Notes: generated by a model not told the origin, from the sequence alone. Positions 7,554-16,181 are shown, counted from the first letter of the stretch. The stretch is 34,299 bases of DNA from Acetobacteraceae bacterium (GCA_947379865.1 CANCOY010000034.1:1-34299), one strand, 5' to 3'. Program-made: numbers and translations.

Positions 7554-8431
7554 GTGAGGCGGCGGAAGTCGAGGCCGATGTCGAGGCAGGGGGCGCTGTG
7601 GGTGATCCAGCCCACCGACAGCAGATCGACACCGCTGGCCGCAATGGCCGGGGCCGTCTCGACGGTGATGTTGCCCGACGCCTCGGTTACGGCACGCCCC
7701 CCTACCAGGGTCACGGCGCGCTTCAGGGTCTCAGGGCTCATGTTGTCCAGAAGCACGGCGTCGGCACCGGCGGCCAGCGCTTCTTCCAGCTGGTCGAGCG
7801 TGTCCACCTCAACCTCGATCTTCACCATATGGCCAACCCGCGCCCGGGCGGCCGCAACCGTAGCCGCGATACCACCGGCCACGGCGATGTGATTGTCCTT
7901 GATCAGCACGCCGTCATGCAGGCCAAAGCGATGGTTGACGCCACCACCGGCGCGCACGGCATATTTCTCGAACACACGCAAGCCCGGTGTCGTCTTGCGG
8001 GTGCAGCAGATGCGGGCGTGGCTGCCGGCAACCGCCGTCACGATGCCATGGGTGGCGGTGGCGATCCCTGACAGATGCCCAAGAAAATTTAGGGCCACAC
8101 GCTCTGCCGTCAGCACGCCGCGCCCGGGGCCAGAGACAAGGGCGATGGGCTGGCCGGGCACGGCAGCGCCGCCATCACGCACCAGGGTTTCCACCTGAAT
8201 GCTGGGGTCGATCAGCCGAAAGGCGGTGAGCGCCAGATCCAGCCCGGCAATACGCCCCGGCTTGCGGGGCACGATGGCAATTTCCGCCCTGGCGCTTTCC
8301 GGCACGACATTGTCGGTCGTCATGTCGCCGCCGGTGCCCAGATCCTCGGCAAGGGCGGCCCGCACGGCGGGCTCCACCACGACGGGTGACAGGGGGGGCA
8401 GGGCGAAGCTGTCGCTGTGCGGCGCGCTCAT
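7547..8431 (-). CDS. nadC: Nicotinate-nucleotide diphosphorylase (quinolinate phosphoribosyltransferase)
   Basis: This 294-residue cytoplasmic enzyme condenses quinolinate with PRPP to give nicotinate mononucleotide, CO2 and pyrophosphate, the last step of the de novo NAD branch. Family landmarks are LAEDLGTGGDMT near residue 30, ERVALNFLGHLSGIAT (110-125), CTRKTTPGLRVFEKYAV (143-159), GGGVNHRFGLHDGVLIKDNH (162-181) and the C-terminal EASGNIT and GVDLLSVGWITHS segments. The length is normal. An AAGGAA ribosome site precedes the ATG. It is the last gene of nadA-nadB-nadC, 53 bp after nadB, and its stop lies inside a terminator-like hairpin. Confidence 0.97.
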   Translation of the reverse strand: MSAPHSDSFALPPLSPVVVEPAVRAALAEDLGTGGDMTTDNVVPESARAEIAIVPRKPGRIAGLDLALTAFRLIDPSIQVETLVRDGGAAVPGQPIALVSGPGRGVLTAERVALNFLGHLSGIATATHGIVTAVAGSHARICCTRKTTPGLRVFEKYAVRAGGGVNHRFGLHDGVLIKDNHIAVAGGIAATVAAARARVGHMVKIEVEVDTLDQLEEALAAGADAVLLDNMSPETLKRAVTLVGGRAVTEASGNITVETAPAIAASGVDLLSVGWITHSAPCLDIGLDFRRLTA

Positions 8432-8484
8432 GCCAGCATTCCTTACGAGAGATGGGACAACATGATGGACGCGGTTGAGAGGCC

Positions 8485-10098
8485 TCAGGCGCTGGCACTG
8501 GCCCGCATCTGCTCAACCCGGGTCAGCAGTGGGGCCAGGGAATCGAGTTCGGCCCGGCTTGCCGCCATGCGGCGCTTCCAGGCATCCGAGGCCACGGGAT
8601 AGTCCTCGCGGAAATGGCTGCCCCGGCTTTCGCTGCGGGTAAGTGCTGCCAGGGCCATCAGACGACCGATCATCACCATGCCCGCCAGACGCTGGCAGCT
8701 GGCCACGCGGGGCGCCATGGCATCCAGCCGACTGATGGCTTCGCACAGCCGCGCGGAATCGCGAGAGACGCCCACGTTCTCACTCATGATGCGGCGCAGT
8801 TCCGCCTCAAGAACGGGGTCCACCGGATCAGGCCGCGCGGCCGGAGGGGGCGGCATGGTGGCATCAACGGGAGCAAGGTCGGCAAGGTCGGCGGCCACCT
8901 GGCGGGCCAGCCAAAGCGCTTCAAGCAGGGAGTTGCTGGCCAGCCGGTTGGCGCCATGGGCACCCGTGCAGGCTACTTCACCCGCTGCCCACAAGCCGGG
9001 AACAGAGGTGCGCCCCAGGGCATCAACGGCAACGCCGCCCATATGGTAATGCACGGCCGGTGCCACCGGGATGGGCTGGTGCACGGGGTCGATTCCAACC
9101 TCCCGGCAGAGCGCATTCACCGTGGGAAAGCGGGTGGCAAAGTCAGCGCCCACGGCTGTGGTTGCGTCGAGGAACACCTGCCGCCCGGCCCGCCGCTCGC
9201 GGAAAATGGCGCGGGCCACCACATCGCGCGGGGCCAGTTCCGCATCGGGGTGAATGGCGGTCATGAAACGCTCGCCCCGGCTGTTGACCAGGGTGGCACC
9301 GGCGCCGCGCAGGGCCTCCGTGGCCAGAGGCATGGGGTCCTTGCCGGCGTCGATGGCGGTGGGGTGAAACTGCACGAACTCAAGATCCGCAAGCCTGGCA
9401 CCCGCCTCGGCCGCCAGCGCCAGACCCTGGGCGCAGGCGCCAGCGGGGTTCGTCGTCTCGCGATAGAGGCGGCCAATGCCGCCTGTGGCCAGCACCGTAG
9501 CGGCGGCCGGCAGGAAAGCCGGTGTATCGGCGGCCGACATGCCGGGGGCGCGATACCATACGCCGGTCACACGCCCGTCAACCACGCCAAGTGAGACTGC
9601 TTCACCAAGGATAACAGTAACTGATGATGTTTCCATAACCCGTTGCGCCAGCACACGCATGACGGCAGCGCCCGTGGCATCGCCCGCCACGTGAACAATG
9701 CGCTTGCGGCCATGGGCGGCCTCGCGCCCCAGCTGCAGGGCGCCTTCTGCGTCGCGGTCAAAGGCAACACCCAGGCCCGACAGCCAGGTGATCGCCTCAG
9801 GGGCAGATTCCGTCAGCTCCCTGACAATATCGCGGTCGGCAAGGCCGGCGGCGGCTGTCAGGGTGTCGCCCTCGTGCAGGGCCGGGCTGTCGCCCGGGCC
9901 GATGGCCGCCGCAATCCCCCCCTGCGCCCAGGCGCTGGCGGCATCAACGCACAGCGGCGCCTTGGTGAGGATGGTAACCGGGCGCGGCGCCAGTCGCAGG
10001 GCGAGCGCAAGCCCTGCCAGCCCGGCGCCTACCACAACGATCGGCGCCTGCTCAGCTTCGGGTATCCCGGCGGCGGGACCTGCGCCGGTCTGGCTCAT
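8485..10098 (-). CDS. nadB: L-aspartate oxidase
   Basis: This 537-residue flavoenzyme oxidises L-aspartate to iminoaspartate for quinolinate synthesis. The N-terminal FAD site VVVGAGLAGLALAL lies near residues 20-34, followed by ASAWAQGGIAAAIG, EAAHGRKRIVHVAGDATG, the FAD/substrate segment EFVQFHPTAI and the catalytic-region HYHMGGVAVDALGR, then CTGAHGANRLASNSLLEAL. The C-terminal helical domain of the succinate dehydrogenase/fumarate reductase superfamily is complete. The ATG overlaps the nadA stop by 4 bp, so the two subunits of the quinolinate pathway are translationally coupled. Confidence 0.97.
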   Translation of the reverse strand: MSQTGAGPAAGIPEAEQAPIVVVGAGLAGLALALRLAPRPVTILTKAPLCVDAASAWAQGGIAAAIGPGDSPALHEGDTLTAAAGLADRDIVRELTESAPEAITWLSGLGVAFDRDAEGALQLGREAAHGRKRIVHVAGDATGAAVMRVLAQRVMETSSVTVILGEAVSLGVVDGRVTGVWYRAPGMSAADTPAFLPAAATVLATGGIGRLYRETTNPAGACAQGLALAAEAGARLADLEFVQFHPTAIDAGKDPMPLATEALRGAGATLVNSRGERFMTAIHPDAELAPRDVVARAIFRERRAGRQVFLDATTAVGADFATRFPTVNALCREVGIDPVHQPIPVAPAVHYHMGGVAVDALGRTSVPGLWAAGEVACTGAHGANRLASNSLLEALWLARQVAADLADLAPVDATMPPPPAARPDPVDPVLEAELRRIMSENVGVSRDSARLCEAISRLDAMAPRVASCQRLAGMVMIGRLMALAALTRSESRGSHFREDYPVASDAWKRRMAASRAELDSLAPLLTRVEQMRASASA

Positions 10099-11114
10099 GA
10101 TTTGGGCATGGGCACGGCGAGCATGCGCTCCACCGCCAGGCGCGCGGGGCCGGCCACGGCCGGATCCACATGCACCTCATGGGTCAGGGTCTCCAGCGCC
10201 TGGCGGATGGCGCCAAGGGTGATGCGCTTCATGTGCGGGCACAGGTTGCAGGGCCTGATGAACTCGACGTCCGGGTTTTCCACGGCAACATTGTCGCTCA
10301 TGGAGCATTCGGTGATCAGCACCACACGGCCCGGCTGGCGGTCGCGCACATAGTTCGACATGGCAGCGGTCGAGCCGGCAAAGTCCGACGCCGCAATCAC
10401 TTCCGGCGGGCATTCCGGATGGGCCAGCACCACGACGCCCGGATGGCTTTCACGGAAGCGCGCAATGTCGTCGGGCGTGAAGCGCTCATGCACCTCGCAA
10501 TGGCCCTTCCAATAGGCGATCTCGACCTTGGTCTTGGTCGCGACATACTGGGCCAGGAACTCGTCCGGGATCATCAGGACCTTGGGCACGCCCAGGCTCT
10601 CGACCACGGCAACCGCGTTGGACGAGGTGCAGGTGATGTCCGAGGCCGCCTTCACGTCGGCAGAGGTATTCACATAGGTGACGATGGGCACGCCCGGGTA
10701 CTTCTGGCGCAGCAGGTTCACATCGGCCGCCGTGATGGAATCCGCCAGCGAACAGCCGGCAGCCATGTCGGGGATCAGCACCTTCTTGGTGGGGTTCAGC
10801 AGCTTTGCCGTTTCCGCCATGAAGTGCACGCCGCACATCACGATGACATCGGCATCCGTCTCAGCCGCCCGCTGGGCCAGCTGCAGGCTGTCGCCCACCA
10901 CGTCGGCGACGCAGTGGAAGATTTCCGGTGTCATATAGTTGTGCGCCAGGATCACCGCGTTCTTCTCGCGCTTCAGGCGATTGATGGCTGCGATGTCAGG
11001 CGCGAAGGCCGGCCATTCCACGTCGGGAATAACCCGGGCTACCCGAGCCCGCAGAGCGGCGGTTTCGGCAGCAATCTCGGGCGTGAAGGCGTCAATCCGA
11101 GGGGCGATGGTCAT
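10095..11114 (-). CDS. nadA: Quinolinate synthase A (4Fe-4S)
   Basis: This protein condenses iminoaspartate with dihydroxyacetone phosphate to form quinolinate. With the ATG at 11114 it has 339 residues. Landmarks are AHNYMTPEIFHCVADVVGDS, the first cluster cysteine in MAAGCSLAD, TYVNTSADVKA, CTSSNAV, the second cysteine in HPECPPEV, TECSMSDN, and the third in CNLCPHMKRITL. The pattern is that of the group lacking the extra N-terminal part. A TTG at 11150 could extend it by 12 residues, but that stretch would overlap the predicted operator and promoter, so I prefer 11114. No Shine-Dalgarno is apparent; the mRNA leader is predicted to be very short. It is the first gene of the nadABC operon. 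Confidence 0.96.
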   Translation of the reverse strand: MTIAPRIDAFTPEIAAETAALRARVARVIPDVEWPAFAPDIAAINRLKREKNAVILAHNYMTPEIFHCVADVVGDSLQLAQRAAETDADVIVMCGVHFMAETAKLLNPTKKVLIPDMAAGCSLADSITAADVNLLRQKYPGVPIVTYVNTSADVKAASDITCTSSNAVAVVESLGVPKVLMIPDEFLAQYVATKTKVEIAYWKGHCEVHERFTPDDIARFRESHPGVVVLAHPECPPEVIAASDFAGSTAAMSNYVRDRQPGRVVLITECSMSDNVAVENPDVEFIRPCNLCPHMKRITLGAIRQALETLTHEVHVDPAVAGPARLAVERMLAVPMPKS

Positions 11115-11120
11115 GGCATT

Positions 11121-11139
11121 TATGCTCAGGTTGAGTATA
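11121..11139. promoter_or_regulatory. Palindromic operator overlapping nadA -10 box (candidate NadQ site)
   Basis: TATGCTCAGGTTGAGTATA is a 19-bp palindrome, 8-bp arms with one mismatch around GGT, that contains the -10 box and the predicted RNA start. A repressor bound here would block transcription. De novo NAD genes of several alphaproteobacteria are controlled by the repressor NadQ, so NadQ is the likeliest ligand by context, but no nadQ gene is present in the window. Confidence 0.5.
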
Positions 11140-11161
11140 ACCGAAGGCAAGGTTATGCCAA
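11134..11161 (-). promoter_or_regulatory. nadABC promoter
   Basis: On the minus strand TTGGCA (11161-11156) and TATACT (11139-11134) are 16 bp apart, both close to consensus. The predicted RNA start is near 11127, giving a leader of only about a dozen bases before the nadA ATG at 11114. Confidence 0.6.
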
Positions 11162-11173
11162 TTCAGAGCATAA
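11153..11173. promoter_or_regulatory. Second inverted repeat upstream of nadA
   Basis: TTATGC and GCATAA flank a 9-bp spacer and overlap the -35 box. The centre lies about 33 bp, or three helical turns, from the palindrome at 11121-11139, consistent with a second, weaker operator on the same face of the DNA. Confidence 0.35.
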
Positions 11174-11401
11174 ATCGACTCCTATTTTTACGATGATGTT
11201 ACGGCCCTCTCAGGCAGCCTCCGCCGTGCTCCCCCAGCCGCGAAAAACCAACTGAACTGCCGGGCAGGTTGTGGCCACTATGTCGTAATGGGCAAGACAT
11301 GCAGCGCCTGCATGGCTCGCCTGCGTCGGACCTGCTTACTGAATGACACGTATTCGTCTAGAAGATGGCCATCGGTCAACACGAACATGCGGAGAGACAT
11401 C

Positions 11402-11746
11402 ATGAAGATGTACCGTTCTGTATCGTCCCGACCGGCCGCCTCGCGAGGGGCAGACTTTCGGGACGTCGGCGTTTTCGGCCAGGTGGTCGGGGCGCGTGAA
11501 ATCCCGGTTCTTGGTGCAGCCACTTTGGTGATGGCAGCTTTCGAACTGGTTTGGCGGGGCGTCGTTGCCCTGCAGATGGCAATGGGGCGCGCTTTGGCCC
11601 GCAAGCAGATGGTTGCCCGCCTGTCGGCGCTCGATGACCGCCTGCTGCGCGACATCGGCGTCAGCCGCGACATGATCCGCACCGTCTCGGCCGAGGCGCT
11701 CAAGCGCCGCGCCAATGACGATGTCTACGAGAAAGACGCCGCCTGA
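11402..11746 (+). CDS. DUF1127 domain protein
   Basis: This 114-residue protein has a C-terminal DUF1127 motif at about residues 66-92 (ARKQMVARLSALDDRLLRDIG followed by VSRDMI). The domain is common in alpha- and gammaproteobacteria; small members influence phosphate and carbon metabolism or bind RNA, but no function can be assigned here. At 114 residues it is longer than the ~50-residue minimal members. The N-terminal part contains a hydrophobic stretch (VLGAATLVMAAFELVWRGVV, about 36-55) that may be an amphipathic or membrane-associated helix. The ATG at 11402 has GGAGAG 6 nt upstream. The coding end (EKDAA-stop) is the first unit of a three-copy tandem repeat. Confidence 0.85.
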   Translation: MKMYRSVSSRPAASRGADFRDVGVFGQVVGAREIPVLGAATLVMAAFELVWRGVVALQMAMGRALARKQMVARLSALDDRLLRDIGVSRDMIRTVSAEALKRRANDDVYEKDAA

Positions 11747-11827
11747 TCGTCGGCGTCGGCTACCAGAAAGACGCCGCCTGATGGTCGGCGTCGGGTATCA
11801 GAAAGACGCCGCCTGATGGTCGGCGTC
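11730..11827 (+). repeat. Three tandem 35-bp units, each with a GACGCCG/CGGCGTC hairpin
   Basis: Units begin at 11730, 11765 and 11800 with a period of 35 bp. Each contains AGAAAGACGCCGCCTGAT and a perfect 7-bp stem GACGCCG...CGGCGTC with a 9-nt loop. In unit 1 the loop contains the TGA stop of the DUF1127 gene; units 2 and 3 repeat the same codons and stop beyond the gene. The outcome is three consecutive hairpins at the mRNA 3' end. Differences between units are few, so the duplication is recent or conserved. Confidence 0.85.
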
Positions 11828-11884
11828 CGGAACGGCCGCCTGGCGTGGCTGTGCGGCCCCCCTGCTCGATAGCGGGGTAATGTT

Positions 11885-12772
11885 TCAGGCTCTCCGGTTG
11901 CGGGGCGCCAGAACAAGGGCCAGCCAGCCATCCCGGGCGCGCCGGGCCTCCAGCTTCAGGCCCACCAGCGCATAGGCGCCCAGCACCTGACGTTCCTGGC
12001 TTGCCAGCAGACCGGACAGCACCACCCGCCCCCCCGGCGCCAGGGCGCGGGAGATCGGCATGGCCAATTTGGTCAGCGGCCGGGCCAGGATATTGGCCAG
12101 GATCAGGTCATAGGGCCTGCCTGCCTTGATCCGCCGGGCTGATAGGCCATCGGCCACCAGCGCATCCACCCGGCCCAGCAGGCCATTTGCCCGGGCATTG
12201 GCACGCGCCACCCTGACCGAGCCTTCGTCAATGTCACAGCCAAGGGCCGAGGTGGCAAACAGCTTTGCCGCCGCCATGGCCAGCACGCCCGAGCCACAGC
12301 CCACATCCAGCACCCGGCGATAGCGCCGCTTCAGCCCCAGCGCCCCGATGGCCTCAAGGCAGGCTGCCGTGGTGGCGTGGCGGCCTGTGCCAAAGGCGAT
12401 GCTGGCCTCGATCTCAAGCCCGATCCGGCCAACGGGCGTGGTGCCCCGGTCGTGTTCGCCATGTACCCAGAAGCGGCCAAGGGCAAGGGGGGCGAGGTTG
12501 CGCTGGTTCTCGCTCACCCAGTCGCGCTGGGCCAGCGATTCAAGGCTCCAGACAGGCACAGGGATGCCAGCCGCCTCGGCGGCGGCTGTGATGGCTGCGG
12601 CGATGGCGGCGCGCGCGGGCTCTTCTTCATAGATGGCATCGATCAGCCATTCGGCCTTGCCTGGCTGTTCCATGGTGGCGAGTGCCGAGGCCTCGTCACC
12701 CAGCAGGCCCTCGAAGGCAGGCAGGGCAGGGCGTGGGACTTCAAGCAGCAACTGCCAGAGGGGTTTTTGCAT
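11885..12772 (-). CDS. prmA: Ribosomal protein L11 methyltransferase
   Basis: This 295-residue SAM-dependent methyltransferase modifies ribosomal protein L11. The N-terminal ~110 residues form the substrate-recognition region. The catalytic domain has FGTGRHATT, the SAM-binding motif VLDVGCGSGVLAMAAAKL, the acidic CDID after strand 2 and LILANILARPL (the NPPY-like position). The C-terminus (APGGRVVLSGLLASQ) is typical. It lies 9 bp after uvrD on the same strand and is probably co-transcribed with it. It converges with the DUF1127 gene across a 138-bp gap. Confidence 0.94.
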   Translation of the reverse strand: MQKPLWQLLLEVPRPALPAFEGLLGDEASALATMEQPGKAEWLIDAIYEEEPARAAIAAAITAAAEAAGIPVPVWSLESLAQRDWVSENQRNLAPLALGRFWVHGEHDRGTTPVGRIGLEIEASIAFGTGRHATTAACLEAIGALGLKRRYRRVLDVGCGSGVLAMAAAKLFATSALGCDIDEGSVRVARANARANGLLGRVDALVADGLSARRIKAGRPYDLILANILARPLTKLAMPISRALAPGGRVVLSGLLASQERQVLGAYALVGLKLEARRARDGWLALVLAPRNRRA

Positions 12773-12781
12773 GATGTGCCT

Positions 12782-15112
12782 TCAGACCCGGTTCACAAAA
12801 CTGTCGATCACCTTCTTGGTGCCGGCCTGTTCGAAGGCAATTTCCAGCTTGTTGCCCTCAATACCCCGGACGCGGCCATAGCCGAACTTCTGGTGAAACA
12901 CCCGCTCGCCCACGGTGAAGCGGCTGCGCTCGGGATCATCGCTGGCGATCACCTCGGGCACCGCATCAATCAGCCGGGCCTGGCTGCGGGAGCGCAGGCC
13001 GCCGGGATCCGCGCGCATGGCCTCCTTGGCCCGCTGCCAGCCAGGGCCGCCGCGCGGCGCACCAGAAAAATCCTGCCGGTCAAAGGATGAGGTGGTCTCG
13101 CGGGCGGGCGCGCCAAAGAAGGTGATCTCGTTGCCCTGCTGCACATGGCCGGCCGGCAGTTCGTCGATGAAACGCGACGGGATGCACGATTGCCACTGGT
13201 TATAGATCCGCCGGTTGGCCACATGGCTGACATAGGCCCGCTCGCGCGCCCGGGTCAGCCCCACATAGGCGAGGCGGCGTTCTTCTTCGAGACCCGCAAG
13301 GCCGCTTTCGTCCAGGGTGCGCTGGCTGGGGAACACGCCTTCTTCCCAGCCGGGCAGGAAGACATTGCGGAATTCCAGGCCCTTGGCGCCGTGCAGCGTC
13401 ATCAGGCTGACCTGATCGCCGGTGTTGCCGCTCTCGTTTTCCATCACCAGGGAGACATGTTCGAGGAACCCGATGAGGTTCTCGAAATAGCCCATGGCCT
13501 GGATCAGCTCCTTCAGATTGTCGAGCCGGCCGGGTGCTTCGGGCGACTTGTCGTTCTGCCACATGGTGGTGTAACCGGATTCATCCAGCACCATTTCAGC
13601 CAGTTCCGTGTGCGGCAGTTCTGTCGACAGGCGGCCCCAGCGCTCCAGACTGTCGATGAAGTCGCGCAGGGTGCTGCGTGCCTTGGGCTTCAACTCGTCC
13701 GTGCCCACGGCGGCGCGGGCCGCGCGCACCAGCGAGACGCGCTCCATCCGGGAAATGCCGTGCAGAACCTGCAGGGTGGCATCGCCCAGGCCGCGCTTGG
13801 GCAGGTTCACGATGCGCTCGAACGCCAGATCGTCATCGGGCTGGGCCACTACCCGCAGATAGGCGAGCGCATCGCGGATTTCCTGCCGCTCGTAAAAGCG
13901 TGGGCCGCCGATCACGCGATAGGGAATGCCGAGGGTGATGAAGCGCTCCTCGAACGAGCGGGTCTGGAAGCCGGCGCGCACCAGGATCGCCATGTCTGAC
14001 AGGCGCTCGCCCCCGCGCTGCAGGGCCTCTACCTCGTCGGCCACGGCGCGGGCTTCCTCTTCGCCGTCCCAATAGCCAGAGACCTTCACGGGCTCGCCGC
14101 CCTCGGCCTCGGTCCACAGGGTCTTGCCAAGGCGCCCCTGGTTGGCGGTGATCAGGCCAGAGGCGGCACCCAGAATATGCGAGGTAGAGCGGTAATTGCG
14201 CTCCAGCCGGATGACTTTGCCACCCGGGAAGTCGTGCTCGAACTTAAGGATATTGCCCACCTCGGCGCCGCGCCAACCATAGATCGACTGGTCATCGTCG
14301 CCCACGCAGCAGATGTTGCGCCGCCCCTGGGCCAGCAGCCGCAGCCACAGGTACTGGGCAACATTGGTATCCTGATACTCATCCACCAGCACATAGCGAA
14401 AGCGGTTGTGATATTCCGCCAGCACTTCCGGATGGTTCTGGAAGATCGCCAGGTCCAGCAGCAAGAGGTCGCCAAAGTCGGTGGCGTTCAGGGTCGCCAG
14501 CCGTTCCTGGTAGAGGGTGTAGATGCGCCGGCCCTGGCCATTGGCAATGGCTTCGGCCTCGTCGGCTGGCACCTTGTCGGGTGTCAGGCCCCGGTTCTTC
14601 CAGCGGTCGATCTGGGTGGCGATCAGGCGGGCAGGCCAGCGCTTGTCGTCGATGTCCTCGGCCGTCATCACCTGCTTCAGCAGGCGGATCTGATCGTCCG
14701 TATCCAGAATGGTGAAGCTTGGCTTCAGGCCCACCAATTCGGCATGGCGGCGCAGGATGCGGGCTGCAATCGCGTGGAAGGTGCCAAGCCAGGGCATGCC
14801 CTCCACCGCCTCACCGCACAGGGCGCCCACGCGCTCCTGCATCTCGCGGGCGGCCTTGTTGGTGAAGGTGACGGCCAGGATCTGGCCCGGAAACGCCTTG
14901 CGGGTGGCCAGCAGATGGGCGATGCGGGTGGTCAGCACCCGGGTCTTGCCGGTGCCGGCGCCGGCCAGCACCAGAACAGGGCCGTCCACCGCCTCCACGG
15001 CGTCGCGCTGCTCGGGGTTCAGGCCCTGAACATAAGGGGGCTCGCGCAGGGGCGTGCCCGGGCGTTCGGGGAGGGGCTCGTCGTCATCGACGAGGTCAAA
15101 TGATTCTGGCAT
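12782..15112 (-). CDS. uvrD: ATP-dependent DNA helicase UvrD/PcrA
   Basis: This 776-residue superfamily 1A 3'-5' helicase acts in nucleotide-excision and mismatch repair and in removing proteins from DNA. Visible motifs are the Q-motif LNPEQRDAV (31-39), Walker A AGAGTGKT (50-57), VTFTNKAAREM (Ia), DEYQDTN (II), GDDDQSIYGWRGA (III), RLERNYRST (IV), TLHGAKGLEF (V) and VGLTRARERAYV (VI). The C-terminal segment GERVFHQKFGYGRV is the Tudor-like RNA-polymerase-binding tail found in UvrD/PcrA. I chose ATG 15112 over the TTG two codons upstream. TAAGCT lies exactly 6 bp before the ATG and there is no Shine-Dalgarno, so the transcript may be leaderless. It is followed closely by prmA. Confidence 0.95.
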   Translation of the reverse strand: MPESFDLVDDDEPLPERPGTPLREPPYVQGLNPEQRDAVEAVDGPVLVLAGAGTGKTRVLTTRIAHLLATRKAFPGQILAVTFTNKAAREMQERVGALCGEAVEGMPWLGTFHAIAARILRRHAELVGLKPSFTILDTDDQIRLLKQVMTAEDIDDKRWPARLIATQIDRWKNRGLTPDKVPADEAEAIANGQGRRIYTLYQERLATLNATDFGDLLLLDLAIFQNHPEVLAEYHNRFRYVLVDEYQDTNVAQYLWLRLLAQGRRNICCVGDDDQSIYGWRGAEVGNILKFEHDFPGGKVIRLERNYRSTSHILGAASGLITANQGRLGKTLWTEAEGGEPVKVSGYWDGEEEARAVADEVEALQRGGERLSDMAILVRAGFQTRSFEERFITLGIPYRVIGGPRFYERQEIRDALAYLRVVAQPDDDLAFERIVNLPKRGLGDATLQVLHGISRMERVSLVRAARAAVGTDELKPKARSTLRDFIDSLERWGRLSTELPHTELAEMVLDESGYTTMWQNDKSPEAPGRLDNLKELIQAMGYFENLIGFLEHVSLVMENESGNTGDQVSLMTLHGAKGLEFRNVFLPGWEEGVFPSQRTLDESGLAGLEEERRLAYVGLTRARERAYVSHVANRRIYNQWQSCIPSRFIDELPAGHVQQGNEITFFGAPARETTSSFDRQDFSGAPRGGPGWQRAKEAMRADPGGLRSRSQARLIDAVPEVIASDDPERSRFTVGERVFHQKFGYGRVRGIEGNKLEIAFEQAGTKKVIDSFVNRV

Positions 15113-15157
15113 GAGCAAAGCTTAGCGGAGCCAGAGCGCACGCTCCAGCCCAGCGGT

Positions 15158-15664
15158 TCAACGGCACTGATCGTGGGAGCCGGCCGCACATACCCGGCCA
15201 TCACTCCAGATTGCCCCTGCCAGGTCGGCGTTCAGAAAATCGGCGCCGTCCAGCCGCGCGCCCGTCAGGTCGGCCCCTTTGAGCCGTGCCCCAAAGAAGC
15301 GGGCGCGGCGCAGGTCCGCCCCCTTCAGGCTTGCCCCCGTCAGGTCGGCATTGGTGAAGTCGGTTTCCTGCAGCCGGGCACGATCAAGACGGCTGGCCAC
15401 AAGCTTGGCCGAAAGGAACTTCGCCCGCCGTGCGTCGGCGCCCGTCAGTTCGGCGCCCGACAGGTCGGAGCGGTTAAACCGCGAATCGCTGAGCACGGCG
15501 CCGGCCAGGCTCGCCCCCACAAAGGCCCGTTCTTCCAGATAGCACCGCTGCCATTGCACGGCCGGTGCGCCGGAGTCCGTGCAGGCCGCCTTTGCCACAG
15601 CCGGGACAAGCCAAAGCGCCAGCAGCAGGGCTGCACCAAGAGACCAGCGTCTGTGTGTGTTCAC
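15158..15664 (-). CDS. Secreted pentapeptide-repeat protein
   Basis: This 168-residue protein begins with a clear signal peptide (basic MNTHRRWS, hydrophobic ALLLALWLVPAV, AKA cleavage site near residue 26). From about residue 48 to 150 it has around 20 A(D/N)LxX-type pentapeptides, for example ADLTGASLKGADLRRARFFG, which fold into a right-handed quadrilateral beta helix. Two cysteines near the mature N-terminus (ACTDS, RCYLE) and two at the end (GRVCAAGSHDQC) may form disulfides in the periplasm. The ATG overlaps the stop of the upstream thioesterase gene by 4 bp. Function is unknown; similar exported proteins are widespread in alphaproteobacteria. Confidence 0.85.
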   Translation of the reverse strand: MNTHRRWSLGAALLLALWLVPAVAKAACTDSGAPAVQWQRCYLEERAFVGASLAGAVLSDSRFNRSDLSGAELTGADARRAKFLSAKLVASRLDRARLQETDFTNADLTGASLKGADLRRARFFGARLKGADLTGARLDGADFLNADLAGAIWSDGRVCAAGSHDQCR

Positions 15665-16173
15665 CCGGCGACCTTGGCAGGGCTGCGCTTGATGCCGATG
15701 GGTCGGCCGGCTTCGGCCGGGCGGGGCAGATGGGCCTGGCGGGCCAGCATGTTGGCAAACTGGGCGGCGGCCGCGTCGGGCATGGTGGCGGACCGGCGGG
15801 TGCCCATGTCCACATGGACCGTGATCTGCTCCAGCGTCGCCGCCAGATAGCCTTCGGTCGCATGGTGCATGTGCATGAAGTAATGCACGCGCTTGGCATC
15901 GTGATCGAGCAACTGGAAGGTAAAGCGCAGCGGATCGCCCTGCTTCACCTCGCCCACATAATTGACATGGGCCTCCAGCACAAAGAACGAGGCGTGCTGG
16001 TCCCGCACATAAGCGGCGCCAATGCCCAGACCATCGAACACGCGGTCAAGCGCATGGTCGAAGGCCAGCACGTAATAAGCCACGTTCATGTGGCCGTTAT
16101 AGTCGATCCAGTCCGGGTGGACTGCTTCGGTGCCGGCATCGACAAGGCCGTCGGCAAGGAATGTAAGGCTCAT
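15661..16173 (-). CDS. Hotdog-fold acyl-CoA thioesterase (4HBT/YbgC-like)
   Basis: This 170-residue protein of the 4-hydroxybenzoyl-CoA thioesterase superfamily hydrolyses acyl-CoA thioesters. The active-site block is DYNGHMN (residues 24-30), with Asp24 at the catalytic position of D-x-x-G-H, followed by AYYVLAFDHALDRVFDGLG on the long central helix and a strand HASFFVLEAHVNYVGEV. The relatives I recall include thioesterases for betainyl- or carnityl-CoA, but substrate cannot be decided. The 3' end overlaps the pentapeptide-repeat gene by 4 bp. There is no Shine-Dalgarno; a promoter with a -10 box 8 bp before the ATG suggests a leaderless or nearly leaderless mRNA. Confidence 0.85.
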   Translation of the reverse strand: MSLTFLADGLVDAGTEAVHPDWIDYNGHMNVAYYVLAFDHALDRVFDGLGIGAAYVRDQHASFFVLEAHVNYVGEVKQGDPLRFTFQLLDHDAKRVHYFMHMHHATEGYLAATLEQITVHVDMGTRRSATMPDAAAAQFANMLARQAHLPRPAEAGRPIGIKRSPAKVAG

Positions 16174-16181
16174 GGAGAGGG

